Shown here: piece after piece, positions 53,408 through 61,964 of the stretch
Position numbering within the stretch: position 1 is the stretch's first letter
Layout of the letters: every line of letters begins with the position of its first letter
Source: an uncultured Clostridia bacterium
Lineage (GTDB): Bacteria > Bacillota > Clostridia > Oscillospirales > Ruminococcaceae
Assembly (NCBI GenBank): GCA_946545645.1
Contig: CAMNNQ010000176.1
Location: 1 to 64,000 of the forward strand
DNA length: 64,000 nucleotides
Direction of reading: 5' to 3'
The notes under the pieces: model-generated
Seen by the model: the letters and a program-made list of their open reading frames with translations, nothing else
What the model was told of the DNA's origin: nothing
Database searches by the model: none
Made by a program: the position numbers and the translations under genes

Positions 53408-54844
53408 TCAGACTCGTTTGCGTTTAAGTATCCTCTCTGCAGTGCGCCTGAGCTCTTTGCGGTTAAGGAAAACTATCCCGGCAGCCGGGAAAATGCTCAG
53501 CAGGAAGTGCCTGTTCTCCAGTGTCATCACGCTTATGCTCATAAGGATCAGCAGCACCGCATTAACGACAGTTTCCATGATATCGTATCTGAAAGGTTCA
53601 TATCTCTGTATGTCGGCCATACGCAGCGAGAAACAGGCAGCATAGCTCAGGAAGGTGGCAAGGCAGGCTCCGTGTATGCCGAGCCTGGGAATAAACACAG
53701 CGTTCATCACCAGATTGGCACAGAGTGTAGCGAACACGGTGAGAAAGGCATTCATGCTGCGCTTTGTGGCGGTATAGATGCCGTAGATGAAATGGTTGAG
53801 GCAGACAAAAACAGAAGCGCAGATCAGCATCGGTGTATAGACATAAGCTCTTGAATATTCCGGGAAGGTGCTGTAATTTATCAGCAGCGCTGAGACCGGG
53901 CGCACAGTCAGTATGAGAAAGGCCGCCGAAACGAAGAGCATCGACTGATAGCCCTTGAGGACACGGCTGTAGAATTTCCGTTTCCTGCGGGACCGGTTGA
54001 CCATTATTGCCGACATATTCCAGGCCATCGAGAAGATCGTCGCCGCCATAGACAGCAGGTTCGGAACTTTTGTCGCCGCCGAATATATGCCCGCCGCTGC
54101 ATCTCCCAGCTCGACGGTATCGCTGTGCATATTCGAGATGAAGATCTGGTCAGAGAAGCCTGTGAATGTCCACATGACAGTTGAAGGTATCAGCGGGACA
54201 GCGAAGCGCAGCATCTTCTCCGATAGCTCTCTGTCCAGACAGGAAAGATCAAAAAATCGCTTGATGTTTGAGACAAAGAAAAGGCAGACCGCCGACAGCC
54301 CGTCGGAACAGATCGTCGCCAGCATAAAGCCCTCGACTCCCAAGCCCATAAAGCTGATAAAGATGATGCTGAAAAAGAAAAGAGTGACTGTGGTAAAGAT
54401 ACCGTCCAGCGAGAAGAGCTTGACAAGACCTCTTGCTCTTGTGAACTGCGAGCAGAGCTGCCGCAGAGAGCTTGTCCAGACATAGATACAGAGCAGGATG
54501 CAATAGCCCCGCACAGGCCGCAGAAAGGGTATGACAGAGAGGATCGGCACAAAGGCCAGCATAACTGTCAGCCCGAACAAGGACATAACAGCGGCGTTGG
54601 TAAAGACCCGTTTTTTCTCGTACTCCCTGTCGAGGCCGAAGCGGACGATAGCTTCGGTCATGGAGAAGGTGAACACGGGCAGAAGGAAGAGAGCGACTGT
54701 CTCGATAAGGGATTTTGTGTAGAACCCGGCCGGGTCGATATTCTTGGTGTAAAGGTTGTTGAGAACAAGGGAGAATATCTTTGAACTGAAGCTGCCGACA
54801 GCGAAAATAACCGTGTTCAGAGCCAGCCTTTTATACTTATCCAA
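53408..54844 (-). CDS. Polysaccharide flippase (Wzx/MOP type)
   Basis: A 478-residue membrane protein with about 12-14 helices, of the polysaccharide biosynthesis/MOP exporter superfamily that flips lipid-linked sugars. The N terminus YKRLALNTVIFAVGSFSSKI is typical. It has a TTG start with AGGAGG nine bases upstream. No glycosyltransferases lie beside it, which is unusual for a Wzx gene. The C-terminal end is basic. Confidence 0.87.
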   Translation of the reverse strand: MDKYKRLALNTVIFAVGSFSSKIFSLVLNNLYTKNIDPAGFYTKSLIETVALFLLPVFTFSMTEAIVRFGLDREYEKKRVFTNAAVMSLFGLTVMLAFVPILSVIPFLRPVRGYCILLCIYVWTSSLRQLCSQFTRARGLVKLFSLDGIFTTVTLFFFSIIFISFMGLGVEGFMLATICSDGLSAVCLFFVSNIKRFFDLSCLDRELSEKMLRFAVPLIPSTVMWTFTGFSDQIFISNMHSDTVELGDAAAGIYSAATKVPNLLSMAATIFSMAWNMSAIMVNRSRRKRKFYSRVLKGYQSMLFVSAAFLILTVRPVSALLINYSTFPEYSRAYVYTPMLICASVFVCLNHFIYGIYTATKRSMNAFLTVFATLCANLVMNAVFIPRLGIHGACLATFLSYAACFSLRMADIQRYEPFRYDIMETVVNAVLLILMSISVMTLENRHFLLSIFPAAGIVFLNRKELRRTAERILKRKRV

Positions 54845-54880
54845 CGCCCTATCCCCTCCTATTGTCGTTCTTTTACCTAT

Positions 54881-54909
54881 ATTATATCACATCATCATCG
54901 TTTTGTCAT
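54881..54909 (-). promoter_or_regulatory. Promoter of the flippase gene
   Basis: Minus-strand ATGACA, 17 bases, TATAAT, about 37 bases before the TTG start. Confidence 0.75.
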
Positions 54910-54950
54910 TCCTCAAATTAGCTATTTGTTACAATTTTATCAAGCTATTC

Positions 54951-54979
54951 TTGACATATCCGTCAAATGGTGTTACAAT
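54951..54979 (+). promoter_or_regulatory. Promoter of the 55033-57105 operon
   Basis: TTGACA, 17 bases, TACAAT, about 54 bases before the first gene. Confidence 0.8.
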
Positions 54980-55032
54980 TTATAGATGAAAATTGCGAAT
55001 TGTCGAACAAATTTTGAAAACGGTGATGATCT

Positions 55033-55725
55033 ATGTCAAAAAGCGATAATCAGCCAAATCTTATTGTTATGCTGACTTATAACGATAAGACCGTTGCGGA
55101 TGCTTACAGTATCTTTGAAGAATGCAAGGATTGCAGTGTTCAATACTGGGGCTTCAAAGAGGAGGATCTGCCTCTCCCCGAAATGAAAAAACTGTTCGCG
55201 TATATAAAGAGCCTCGGCAAGACCGCCGTTCTTGAAGTAGTTGCCTATACCGAAGAAAAATGCTTTGAGGGCGCTGAAATGGCTCATGAGTGCGGAGTCG
55301 ATATCCTTATGGGGACTGTGTATTCCGATAAGATCAACGATTACTGCCGCGAGAACGGGCTGCTCTATATGCCCTTTGTCGGTGATGTTTACGACAGACC
55401 GTCTGTCCTGGGCGGGTCTATCGACGGAATGATAGATGAAGCCAAAGAGCTGCTCAAAAAAGGAGTATACGGATTTGATCTCCTCGCCTACCGCTTCACA
55501 GGCGATGCGGGCGAACTCATCAGACGCTTTGTTTCCGAGATAGATGCACCGGTCTGCCTCGCAGGGAGCGTTGACAGCTACGAGAAGATAGACGAGATAC
55601 TGGATGTCTCGCCCTGGGCATTTACCATCGGCAGCGCTTTCTTCGATAATTGTTTCGGCGGCAGGTTCAGCCAGCAGATAAACAGTGTCTGCAAGTACCT
55701 GGAAAACAGCCCTGTAAAAGTCTGA
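55033..55725 (+). CDS. Probable TIM-barrel protein, unknown
   Basis: A 230-residue soluble protein. Alternating strands and helices with barrel-like strand ends (AVLEVVAYTEEK, VDILMGTVYSD, LLYMPFVGDV, YGFDLLAYRFTG, APVCLAGSVDSYEKI, WAFTIGSAFFD) suggest a ribulose-phosphate-binding TIM barrel. I cannot name the enzyme. ATG follows GGTGATG. It leads the YqeG and VanW genes, with 12 bases to the next start. Confidence 0.7.
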   Translation: MSKSDNQPNLIVMLTYNDKTVADAYSIFEECKDCSVQYWGFKEEDLPLPEMKKLFAYIKSLGKTAVLEVVAYTEEKCFEGAEMAHECGVDILMGTVYSDKINDYCRENGLLYMPFVGDVYDRPSVLGGSIDGMIDEAKELLKKGVYGFDLLAYRFTGDAGELIRRFVSEIDAPVCLAGSVDSYEKIDEILDVSPWAFTIGSAFFDNCFGGRFSQQINSVCKYLENSPVKV

Positions 55726-55737
55726 GGAGAAATAAAA

Positions 55738-56268
55738 ATGCTCAAGGATATTTTCCCTTACGAGTATGCGGAAAGTGTTTACGGGATCGATTACAAAAAG
55801 CTCTATGATATGGGCTACCGCGGCCTTATCTTCGATATCGACAATACCCTTACCCATCACGGCGACGACGCTACTCCCGAAGCAGAAAAGCTCCTCGGGA
55901 AACTCACCGAAATGGGCTTTAAAGTTGTCCTGCTTTCGGACAATGATAAGGAGCGCTGCGACAGATTTGTAAAAAACTGCGATGTACCTTATGTCTGCGA
56001 TGCGGATAAGCCCCATTCTGCAGGCTTCAAGCGTGCTATACAGACTCTCAGGATGTCAAAGAAAAAAACTGTCTGCATCGGAGACCAGCTCTTTTACGAT
56101 ATCCTCGGAGCCAACAGGCTCGGCATCGCAACAATTATGGTGCATTTCATCACCGCCCCGGGCGAAACAAGGATCGGCAAGCGCAGATATGCCGAATTCT
56201 CCCTCCTGCGGCTTTGGAAACATACCAGGCTCTGCGGAAGGCTTGGAGATATTTTTAAGGAGGATTGA
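55738..56268 (+). CDS. YqeG-family HAD IIIA phosphatase
   Basis: A 176-residue HAD phosphatase of the YqeG type. Motif I is LIFDIDNTLTHHG, motif II is VVLLSDNDKER, and the later motifs are KPHSAGF and CIGDQLFYDILGANRLG. The family is widespread in Firmicutes and often next to ribosome-assembly genes; here it is not. ATG follows TGAGGAG. The VanW gene begins three bases after its stop. Confidence 0.93.
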   Translation: MLKDIFPYEYAESVYGIDYKKLYDMGYRGLIFDIDNTLTHHGDDATPEAEKLLGKLTEMGFKVVLLSDNDKERCDRFVKNCDVPYVCDADKPHSAGFKRAIQTLRMSKKKTVCIGDQLFYDILGANRLGIATIMVHFITAPGETRIGKRRYAEFSLLRLWKHTRLCGRLGDIFKED

Positions 56269-56271
56269 ACA

Positions 56272-57105
56272 ATGCGTTTACTCGGTAAAAATTTCTGCGA
56301 CATAAGCCCTACCTGCTACGCTATCTCCGAAAAGAAGGAGGAACTCAGAAGGATAATAAACGACCGCCTCAGCGGTGAAAAATTCGCTAAGGACAGGCTC
56401 AGAAAAAAACTGCCCAATCTAGTTTCCTCATATTCAAATACGATAATCAAGAAAGGCCCCGGCATAGACCCTGTCCTCCAGGAGAACAAGGCTGTAAATC
56501 TCAGACTTGCCGGCGGCAGGCTCAACGGCATCATCATCCACCCCGGAGAGGTCTTCTCCTTCTGGAAGACCGTCGGCAGCATAACCAAGAAGAAAGGCTA
56601 TATGGAAGGCCGTATCATCTCTCAGAACAAGATCGTGCCCGGTCTCGGAGGCGGCCTCTGCAATCTGGGGAATACTGTGCATCTGCTGGTCATCCACAGC
56701 CCTCTGACCGTTACTGAGTTCCACACCCATTCTGATGCACTCGGCCCCGACGAGCACGGAAGAGTCCCCATGAGCGCAGGAACATCAGTCTGCTATAATT
56801 ACATAGACTTCAGATTCAAGAACACTACCGATCAGGATGTCGAGCTCTGTATCTGGTGCGAGGACGGTATCCTCAAGGGCGAGCTCCGCAGCGAAAGGCC
56901 TTTCCCCTATACCTACTCCATCTCCGAGGAGGGGCATTGCTTCAAAAAAGAGGAAGACGGCAAATTCTACCGTGTCTCCAAGATCTATAAAAACACCTTC
57001 GACCGGGAGAGCGGAGTGCTCATCGACAAGACCCTCATCTGGGATAACCATTCTGAGGTAATGTTCGATTACAGCCTTATCCCCGAGGACCAGATCTCCG
57101 AATAA
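56272..57105 (+). CDS. VanW family protein
   Basis: A 277-residue VanW-type protein, a family named from vancomycin clusters but of unknown function. Core motifs: IIIHPGEVFSFWKTVG, IVPGLGGGLCNLGNTVH, FHTHSDALGPDEHGRVP and NYIDFRFKNTT. No signal peptide is seen, unlike many larger VanW proteins. ATG follows AAGGAGGATT. A strong terminator follows at 57111. Confidence 0.92.
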   Translation: MRLLGKNFCDISPTCYAISEKKEELRRIINDRLSGEKFAKDRLRKKLPNLVSSYSNTIIKKGPGIDPVLQENKAVNLRLAGGRLNGIIIHPGEVFSFWKTVGSITKKKGYMEGRIISQNKIVPGLGGGLCNLGNTVHLLVIHSPLTVTEFHTHSDALGPDEHGRVPMSAGTSVCYNYIDFRFKNTTDQDVELCIWCEDGILKGELRSERPFPYTYSISEEGHCFKKEEDGKFYRVSKIYKNTFDRESGVLIDKTLIWDNHSEVMFDYSLIPEDQISE

Positions 57106-57110
57106 AACAC

Positions 57111-57152
57111 AAATACCGCCGCACCGGGCCATCTTCCGGTGCGGCGGTATTT
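57111..57152. terminator. Terminator after vanW-like gene
   Basis: Perfect 17-bp AAATACCGCCGCACCGG stem with an 8-base loop. Confidence 0.9.
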
Positions 57153-57499
57153 GATGATATGGAGGAAATCTTATTATCTTTCGTTCTGTCTATAAGTATA
57201 CCCGGCTTTCTTAAAAGCAGACTAAAAGCATTGTGAAAAACAGATGAAAGTTTATGGGGCAAGATCAGAATATATGAACTTATTGTTAACATCTCCGGAT
57301 GCTTTGTCGAATTTTTACATTTCCCCAAGTGCCGAAAAACTGCGGCTCAGACACGCAAATCCCGTATTATTCAGCATCAAGACGTGAACAGGCCTTGAAA
57401 TATTGAGAAAATAAATACAAAAATACACTTGAAGCCTACTTTGATTTTAATGAAATTCAACGAATATTACTCCAAAGCCCGAAAAATGCGCGTTTTTAT
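57153..57499. other. AT-rich gap before HU gene
   Basis: About 350 bases with no gene, no clear hairpin and no extra promoter that I can support. It may hold upstream control sites for the HU gene. Confidence 0.4.
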
Positions 57500-57528
57500 T
57501 TGACAAATCCCGCAAAATACGCTATAAT
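57500..57528 (+). promoter_or_regulatory. Strong promoter of the HU operon
   Basis: TTGACA, 17 bases, TATAAT: full consensus, fitting a highly expressed gene. Confidence 0.9.
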
Positions 57529-57562
57529 ACAAGCAGAAAATTTGAATTGGAGGTAATCTACC

Positions 57563-57841
57563 ATGACTAAAGCAGAACTCGTAGCAGCCGTTGCTGCAAA
57601 GGGCGGTTACAACACTAAGAAAGACGCTGAGAAGGCTCTCGCCGCTGTAGTTGATTCCATTACAGATGCTCTTAAGGACGGCCAGAAGGTTTCTCTCGTT
57701 GGCTTCGGTACTTTTGAGGTTAGACACAGAGCTGCCAAGGAAGCTATCAATCCCGTTACCAAGAAGCCTATCCATGTTGATGCTAAGGATGTTCCCGCTT
57801 TCAAGGCCGGCAAGGCTCTGAAGGATGCTGTAAACAAGTAA
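57563..57841 (+). CDS. hup: HU nucleoid protein
   Basis: A 92-residue histone-like HU protein that bends and packs DNA. The family core is present: TKAELVAAVAAKGGYNTKKD, VSLVGFGTFEVRHRAAKEA, INPVTKKPIHVDA, FKAGKALKDAV. ATG follows TGGAGGTAATC. Codon use is strongly biased, as in highly expressed genes. It is cotranscribed with the H1-like gene 34 bases downstream. Confidence 0.97.
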   Translation: MTKAELVAAVAAKGGYNTKKDAEKALAAVVDSITDALKDGQKVSLVGFGTFEVRHRAAKEAINPVTKKPIHVDAKDVPAFKAGKALKDAVNK

Positions 57842-57875
57842 TCTGATCACAAAACAGAAAAGGAGATCTTTTATT

Positions 57876-58319
57876 ATGGCTACTGCAAAGAAAGAGACCA
57901 AGGCTGCTGAAGTAAAGGCAGAGGTTAAGGCTGCTGAGGAGACCGTAAAGGCTGACGCTAAGGCTGCTAAGGAGACCGTTAAGAAAACCGCTAAGAAGGC
58001 TGCTACTGCTGCCAAGAAGACTGTCAAGAAGGTTGCCGAGAAGGCTGAGACCAAGGCTGCTGCCGCTAAGAAGGCTGTCAAGAAGGCTGCTCCTGCTGCT
58101 AAGAAGGCTGCTCCCGCTAAGAAGGCTGCTGCCAGCGACAATGTTGTTCTTCAGTTCAAAGGCAAGGACGTTGAGATGAAGAGCGTTCTCGAGGCTTGCA
58201 AGGCTGATTATAAGGCTCAGACCAAGAAGACTGCAAAGAACGTTACCGTTTATGTTAAGCCCGAGGATGGCAAGGCTTACTATGTAGTCGGCGATTTCAA
58301 CGGCGAAGTTGCTTTCTGA
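57876..58319 (+). CDS. Histone H1-like tail with DUF6465 domain
   Basis: A 147-residue protein. Residues 1-92 are a Lys/Ala repeat tract (motifs such as AAKKTVKKVAEKAE and KKAAPAAKKAAPAKK) like eukaryotic H1 tails and bacterial Hc1-type proteins. Residues about 95-147 (VVLQFKGKDVEMKSVLEACK ... VTVYVKPEDGKAYYVVGDF) match DUF6465. It probably binds DNA with HU, whose operon it shares. ATG follows AAAGGAG. Codon use is as biased as that of HU. Confidence 0.88.
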   Translation: MATAKKETKAAEVKAEVKAAEETVKADAKAAKETVKKTAKKAATAAKKTVKKVAEKAETKAAAAKKAVKKAAPAAKKAAPAKKAAASDNVVLQFKGKDVEMKSVLEACKADYKAQTKKTAKNVTVYVKPEDGKAYYVVGDFNGEVAF

Positions 58320-58358
58320 TTTTTTTCAAGACCTACAGTTTGATAAACTTCATTTTGC

Positions 58359-58394
58359 AAAAAAGCGCTTTCGGAAACGAAGGCGCTCTTTTTT
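58359..58394 (+). terminator. Terminator of the HU operon
   Basis: AAAAAAGCGC ... GCGCTCTTTTTT stem-loop about 40 bases after the DUF6465 stop. Confidence 0.88.
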
Positions 58395-58446
58395 GGTTCT
58401 TTTCGCATAAAAAAAGCACCGCCCGCCCGGCGATGCCTCGGTCTGC

Positions 58447-58701
58447 TCACATCTGCGTTAGCTTTATGTTTTTACGGCAGTAAGACATATCCATGAGCAC
58501 TGCCATTACCTTTGCGGCAAAGGTCTTGTCCTCTATCTCATCGTAATCCGTTATCATGAACTCGATCTCGCGGTCTGTCCTCAGAAGATAATCCCGGAAG
58601 CCCTCGAAAGAGTCTATCTGCTCGTCATTGAATTCATGGTTGACATACGAAAGGAATGTACTTTCCTCTTTGATCTTGATGTCGTCCAGCAAAACTATCA
58701 T
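58447..58701 (-). CDS. Small acidic protein, perhaps barstar-like
   Basis: An 84-residue acidic protein. The pattern IVLLDDIKIKEESTFLSYVN, then DSFEGFRDYLLR and EIEFMITDYDEI, loosely resembles barstar, the RNase inhibitor, but key residues are not clear enough to claim it. ATG 58701 follows GGGGGAGG by nine bases. It has its own promoter at 58747-58775. No barnase-like gene is near. Confidence 0.65.
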   Translation of the reverse strand: MIVLLDDIKIKEESTFLSYVNHEFNDEQIDSFEGFRDYLLRTDREIEFMITDYDEIEDKTFAAKVMAVLMDMSYCRKNIKLTQM

Positions 58702-58746
58702 CACTGTCATCCTCCCCCTTTTATCTGTTATGCTTATATAAGAGTT

Positions 58747-58775
58747 ATTATATCAAAAAAGCGGTCAGAAGTCAA
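58747..58775 (-). promoter_or_regulatory. Promoter of the 58701 gene
   Basis: Minus-strand TTGACT, 17 bases, TATAAT. Confidence 0.8.
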
Positions 58776-58815
58776 GGAAAAAGCAAAAAGCTCCCGCCTG
58801 AACAAGCAGGAGCCT

Positions 58816-59283
58816 TTAAAGCTCGTAAACTATAACGCCGTCCTTGCCTGTCCTTGTCTTTCCGTAAACGATGCGGAATTTGGACATTATCTCGCTGTTT
58901 ACGACGATGACAGCAGCCTCGGCGTTTTCCTTGGCGCAAAGCTCGTCTCCGGCGACAACGCTGTCTCCGACAGAGACCATGCTCTCCAGCTCCTCGTTTT
59001 TCTCCGAGGCCTCGATACAGACCAGTATACAGACTCCGTCATTACCTGTTATCGTATAGGTATGCCCGTTGTCCGAGATATCTGTCACCTTCCCGCTGAT
59101 GGGAGCAGTTATGGAAGGAACCGAACAATGCACACAGAATCCTTCCCCAAGGATCTTCATAGAGATTGCACGGTTTTTGGAATTAGCGATATCCACGACC
59201 TCTCCTTCGCAGCAAGTCAGAATGATACGCTTTTTTGAATTGCGCTCACTATTGGCTCGATTTCTGAACAGTGTCACAGACAT
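58816..59283 (-). CDS. EIIA(Glc)-like protein without phospho-His
   Basis: A 155-residue protein with the glucose-type PTS EIIA fold: GEVVDI, KILGEGFCV, TAPISGKVTDI, then NGHTYTI and GVCILVCIEAS, and later VSVGDSVVAGDEL. The first active-site His is kept (His74), but the residue that normally carries the phosphate is Cys89. It cannot act as a normal phosphocarrier and may be a regulator or sugar-binding remnant. ATG 59283 follows AAGGTGGGTG. No EIIBC gene is near. Upstream lies a repeat-rich control region. Confidence 0.75.
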   Translation of the reverse strand: MSVTLFRNRANSERNSKKRIILTCCEGEVVDIANSKNRAISMKILGEGFCVHCSVPSITAPISGKVTDISDNGHTYTITGNDGVCILVCIEASEKNEELESMVSVGDSVVAGDELCAKENAEAAVIVVNSEIMSKFRIVYGKTRTGKDGVIVYEL

Positions 59284-59384
59284 CACCCACCTTCTACATA
59301 TTATTTTAACAAATGCTCGACTGTTTTGCAACAGTTTTTTAGCTTTTTATTGCATTTTGCAAAATATTTGTGACTATTACTAAC

Positions 59385-59481
59385 TTGAAGCGCTTTATTA
59401 TTTGTATCATTGTGCATATTCCTAAACAGTTAGGAAACGAAACATTCATAATATAATAACACATTAGTAAACGAAGCATTC
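59385..59481. promoter_or_regulatory. Operator-like repeats upstream of EIIA-like gene
   Basis: TTGAAGCGCTTTAT (59385-59398) resembles a CcpA cre site. TTCCTAA-acag-TTAGGAA (59419-59436) is a perfect palindrome. TTAGGAAACGAAACATTC (59430-59447) and TTAGTAAACGAAGCATTC (59464-59481) are direct repeats 34 bases apart. These suggest binding of one or more regulators between the two divergent genes. Confidence 0.55.
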
Positions 59482-59546
59482 CGGAGAAGAAAAACATCCC
59501 GGTCTTGGCAAAGAAATATCCTGCTCCGGCTTTTGTTCCCGATGTC

Positions 59547-59575
59547 TTTACATTTGCTTTGAAATATGATATAAT
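59547..59575 (+). promoter_or_regulatory. Promoter of the ABC-F gene
   Basis: TTTACA, 17 bases, TATAAT, about 38 bases before the TTG start. Confidence 0.75.
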
Positions 59576-59613
59576 GACTAATAATTATACATTTTTAAAG
59601 GTGGGCTCATAAA

Positions 59614-61551
59614 TTGCTTCTTAATGTCGAGCATCTCTATAAGTATTTCGGCGGTGAACCGCTGTTTTCCGATATTTTTCTTACTGTCAACGAGCGCGAG
59701 ACTCTTGGCATAATCGGTCGTAACGGCTGCGGCAAAACGACGCTGCTTAATATCATAACCGGACGCACCGGCTTCGATAAGACCCCTGAGGGCTTAGGCT
59801 CGGTGTCGCTCTCTTCAAAGGCTAAGGTCGGCTATCTGGAACAGAACAGCGGCCTGGAAAGCAGCTCCACAATAGAAGCCGAGATGCAGCACGCTTTCGA
59901 CGACCTTATCTCCGCCAAGCGCCGTATGGAAGAAATAGAATCGCTTATGACTTCCCTGCCCGCCGATCAGATCGAGCTGCTCAGCTCGGAATATTCACAG
60001 CTTTCTGCCTTTTTTGAAGCGCGGGACGGCTACCAAACCGATGTCCGCATACGCACTGTCCTCAACGGTATGGGCTTTGGCGACACTCCCACAGACCGCC
60101 TTATCTCTACTCTCTCCGGCGGCGAGAAGACCCGCCTTGCGCTGGCGAAGCTCCTGCTTGAAGAGCCGGATCTGCTCATTCTCGACGAGCCTACCAACCA
60201 TCTCGACCTCAAGACCCTTACCTGGCTTGAGGGCTATCTGAAAGGCTATAAGGGGGCAATAATCCTTGTCTCTCACGACAGATATTTTCTCGACAAGCTC
60301 TGCACCCGTATCTGCGAGCTGGAAAACGGCAGGCTTACCTCTTACAATGGCGGTTACAGTTCCTACCTCGTCCTCAAAAAGGCCGACACCGAGCGCAGGA
60401 TCAAAGAATATGAATCCCAGCAGCGCGAGATAGAAAAGCTGGAGGAATATATCGTAAGGAACAAAGTCCGGGCATCTACTGCAAAGATGGCAAAATCCCG
60501 GCAGCACGCTCTTGACCGCATCGAGCGTATCGATAAGCCGATAGAGTTTACCAAGCCCCCCAAGATCAAGCTGGAATACGACATAGAACCGACCAAAGAG
60601 ATCTTCAAGGTGGAGCGCTGCCCTGTGGCTGTGGGAGAGGGAGAAAAGCGCAGGACATTACTGCCGTCTCTCGATATGACAGTCGCGAGGGGGGAACATC
60701 TTGCCATCATCGGTCCAAACGGTATAGGAAAAACGACCGTCCTGAAGCTGATCCAGGGGCTCATCCCTCACGAGGGCGGCTCCATAACCCGGGGCGGGAA
60801 CGTTAAGATCTCCTATTTCGATCAGGAGCACGCCTCTCTCGACCCTAGAGATACTGTCATCGGCTCGGTGGAGAGAAAGTTCCCAAGAGAATCCGAGCTG
60901 AAGCTCAGGAGCGTCCTGGGAGCGGTCCTGCTCTCGGGAGAGGATGTTTTCAAGCCGGTATCCGTCCTCAGCGGCGGTGAGCGGGCAAAGCTCAGCTTCG
61001 CCCACCTTATCCTCAACCGCGGAAATGTCCTTGTCCTGGACGAGCCTACCAACCATATCGACCTCGGAACAAAAGAAGTCCTGGAGGATTCCCTTGCGGA
61101 GTTCGGCGGGACGATAGTTCTGGTCTCCCACGACCGGTATCTTATCAATAAAGTCGCTACCAGAGTCATTGAGCTCTCGGAGGAAGGCGCACGATCCTTC
61201 GAGGGCAACTACGACAGCTATGCGGATGTCATCGCTGCCGAGACCGCCGAGGCAGAAAGGCTCCGCTCGGAGGAAAAACAGGCGCAGCAGCTTCTGGAAT
61301 ACAGGGAGAACAAACAGAAGCAGTACCGCTCCAAGCAGCAGCGTGCTGAAGACGCAAAGCGAAGAGCAAGAGTAAAAGAACTGGAGGATATGATCGCCTC
61401 TCTTGAAGAAAAGCTCAGCGAGCTGGAAACAGAGATAACCCAGCCGGAGGTGGCTGCCGATTTCGGGCTCATGTCTGCAAAATGCGCCGAACTGGATTCT
61501 TCAAGGAACAGGCTGGACGAACTTATGGAGGAATGGGCGGAGCTGGCATGA
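59614..61551 (+). CDS. ABC-F ATPase (Uup/YdiF-like)
   Basis: A 645-residue soluble protein with two ABC domains and no membrane part; ABC-F proteins act on the ribosome. Domain 1: GRNGCGKTT, TLSGGEKTRLALAKLLL, LLILDEPTNHLD. The P-site tRNA interaction motif linker follows (about 240-310). Domain 2: GPNGIGKTT, VLSGGERAKLSFAHL, LVLDEPTNHID. A C-terminal coiled coil (about 540-645) resembles Uup/YdiF. It has a TTG start with AAAGGTGG. It could be a housekeeping translation factor rather than a resistance protein. Confidence 0.93.
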   Translation: MLLNVEHLYKYFGGEPLFSDIFLTVNERETLGIIGRNGCGKTTLLNIITGRTGFDKTPEGLGSVSLSSKAKVGYLEQNSGLESSSTIEAEMQHAFDDLISAKRRMEEIESLMTSLPADQIELLSSEYSQLSAFFEARDGYQTDVRIRTVLNGMGFGDTPTDRLISTLSGGEKTRLALAKLLLEEPDLLILDEPTNHLDLKTLTWLEGYLKGYKGAIILVSHDRYFLDKLCTRICELENGRLTSYNGGYSSYLVLKKADTERRIKEYESQQREIEKLEEYIVRNKVRASTAKMAKSRQHALDRIERIDKPIEFTKPPKIKLEYDIEPTKEIFKVERCPVAVGEGEKRRTLLPSLDMTVARGEHLAIIGPNGIGKTTVLKLIQGLIPHEGGSITRGGNVKISYFDQEHASLDPRDTVIGSVERKFPRESELKLRSVLGAVLLSGEDVFKPVSVLSGGERAKLSFAHLILNRGNVLVLDEPTNHIDLGTKEVLEDSLAEFGGTIVLVSHDRYLINKVATRVIELSEEGARSFEGNYDSYADVIAAETAEAERLRSEEKQAQQLLEYRENKQKQYRSKQQRAEDAKRRARVKELEDMIASLEEKLSELETEITQPEVAADFGLMSAKCAELDSSRNRLDELMEEWAELA

Positions 61552-61587
61552 CAGCCCCGGCTCTCATCAGCAGAAGGAGGTAATACT

Positions 61588-61665
61588 GTGTTATCGGTCA
61601 TTATCATCGCTGCCCCGGCAGCAATTATCTTCGGAATATTCGATTGCGTAAAAAGATACAAATAG
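61588..61665 (+). CDS. 25-residue single-helix membrane peptide
   Basis: GTG start after a perfect AAGGAGG spaced six bases. The peptide is one hydrophobic helix with a basic end (SVIIIAAPAAIIFGIFDCVK then RYK). It lies 36 bases after the ABC-F stop. The strong ribosome site and membrane-peptide composition make it a likely small protein; function unknown. Confidence 0.6.
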   Translation: MLSVIIIAAPAAIIFGIFDCVKRYK

Positions 61666-61701
61666 ATCCGGACATATTATTTCAGAAACGGAGGATTTGA
61701 T

Positions 61702-61964
61702 ATGTATACCGATTACAAAGAAGCAAAAAGCTCGGCCAGAACGATATAACCTTCCGCATCAAGGAAGACACCGCTATCCTCTGCCTGAGAGACAGCGGCG
61801 ACTTGACAGCTTTATACAAGACCGCCCTCCCCCTGCCTTGCGTATCCGGGAGATGGCGAACTGAAAACGGTATATCTCCCGACCCCCTGCCGGAAGATAT
61901 ACCGTTTTCTTATGAATGCCCGCACATCCGGTGGGCATTTATTTTTCGATATTTCTTGATTTGA
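61702..61964 (+). pseudogene. Small gene with a frameshift at an A-run
   Basis: ATG after GGAGGATTTG opens MYTDYKEAKSSARTI and stops at 61749. One extra A in the run at 61725-61729 would give EAKKLGQNDITFRIKEDT and then AILCLRDSGDLTALYKTA, a plausible protein. The open frame then runs through a terminator hairpin to 61964, so its true end is unclear. It may be a real frameshift, a programmed slip or a sequencing error. Family unknown. Confidence 0.45.
61864..61908. terminator. Terminator between ABC-F unit and cyclase gene
   Basis: Perfect 14-bp AAAACGGTATATCT / AGATATACCGTTTT around a GC-rich loop; usable from both sides. Confidence 0.85.

Noticed and set aside
58447..58701. Barstar/barnase toxin-antitoxin pair
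   Set aside because: Only a loose barstar-like pattern and no barnase-like gene nearby.
59614..61551. ABC-F gene as ribosome-protection resistance
   Set aside because: The C-terminal coiled coil and core context fit the Uup/YdiF housekeeping group better.
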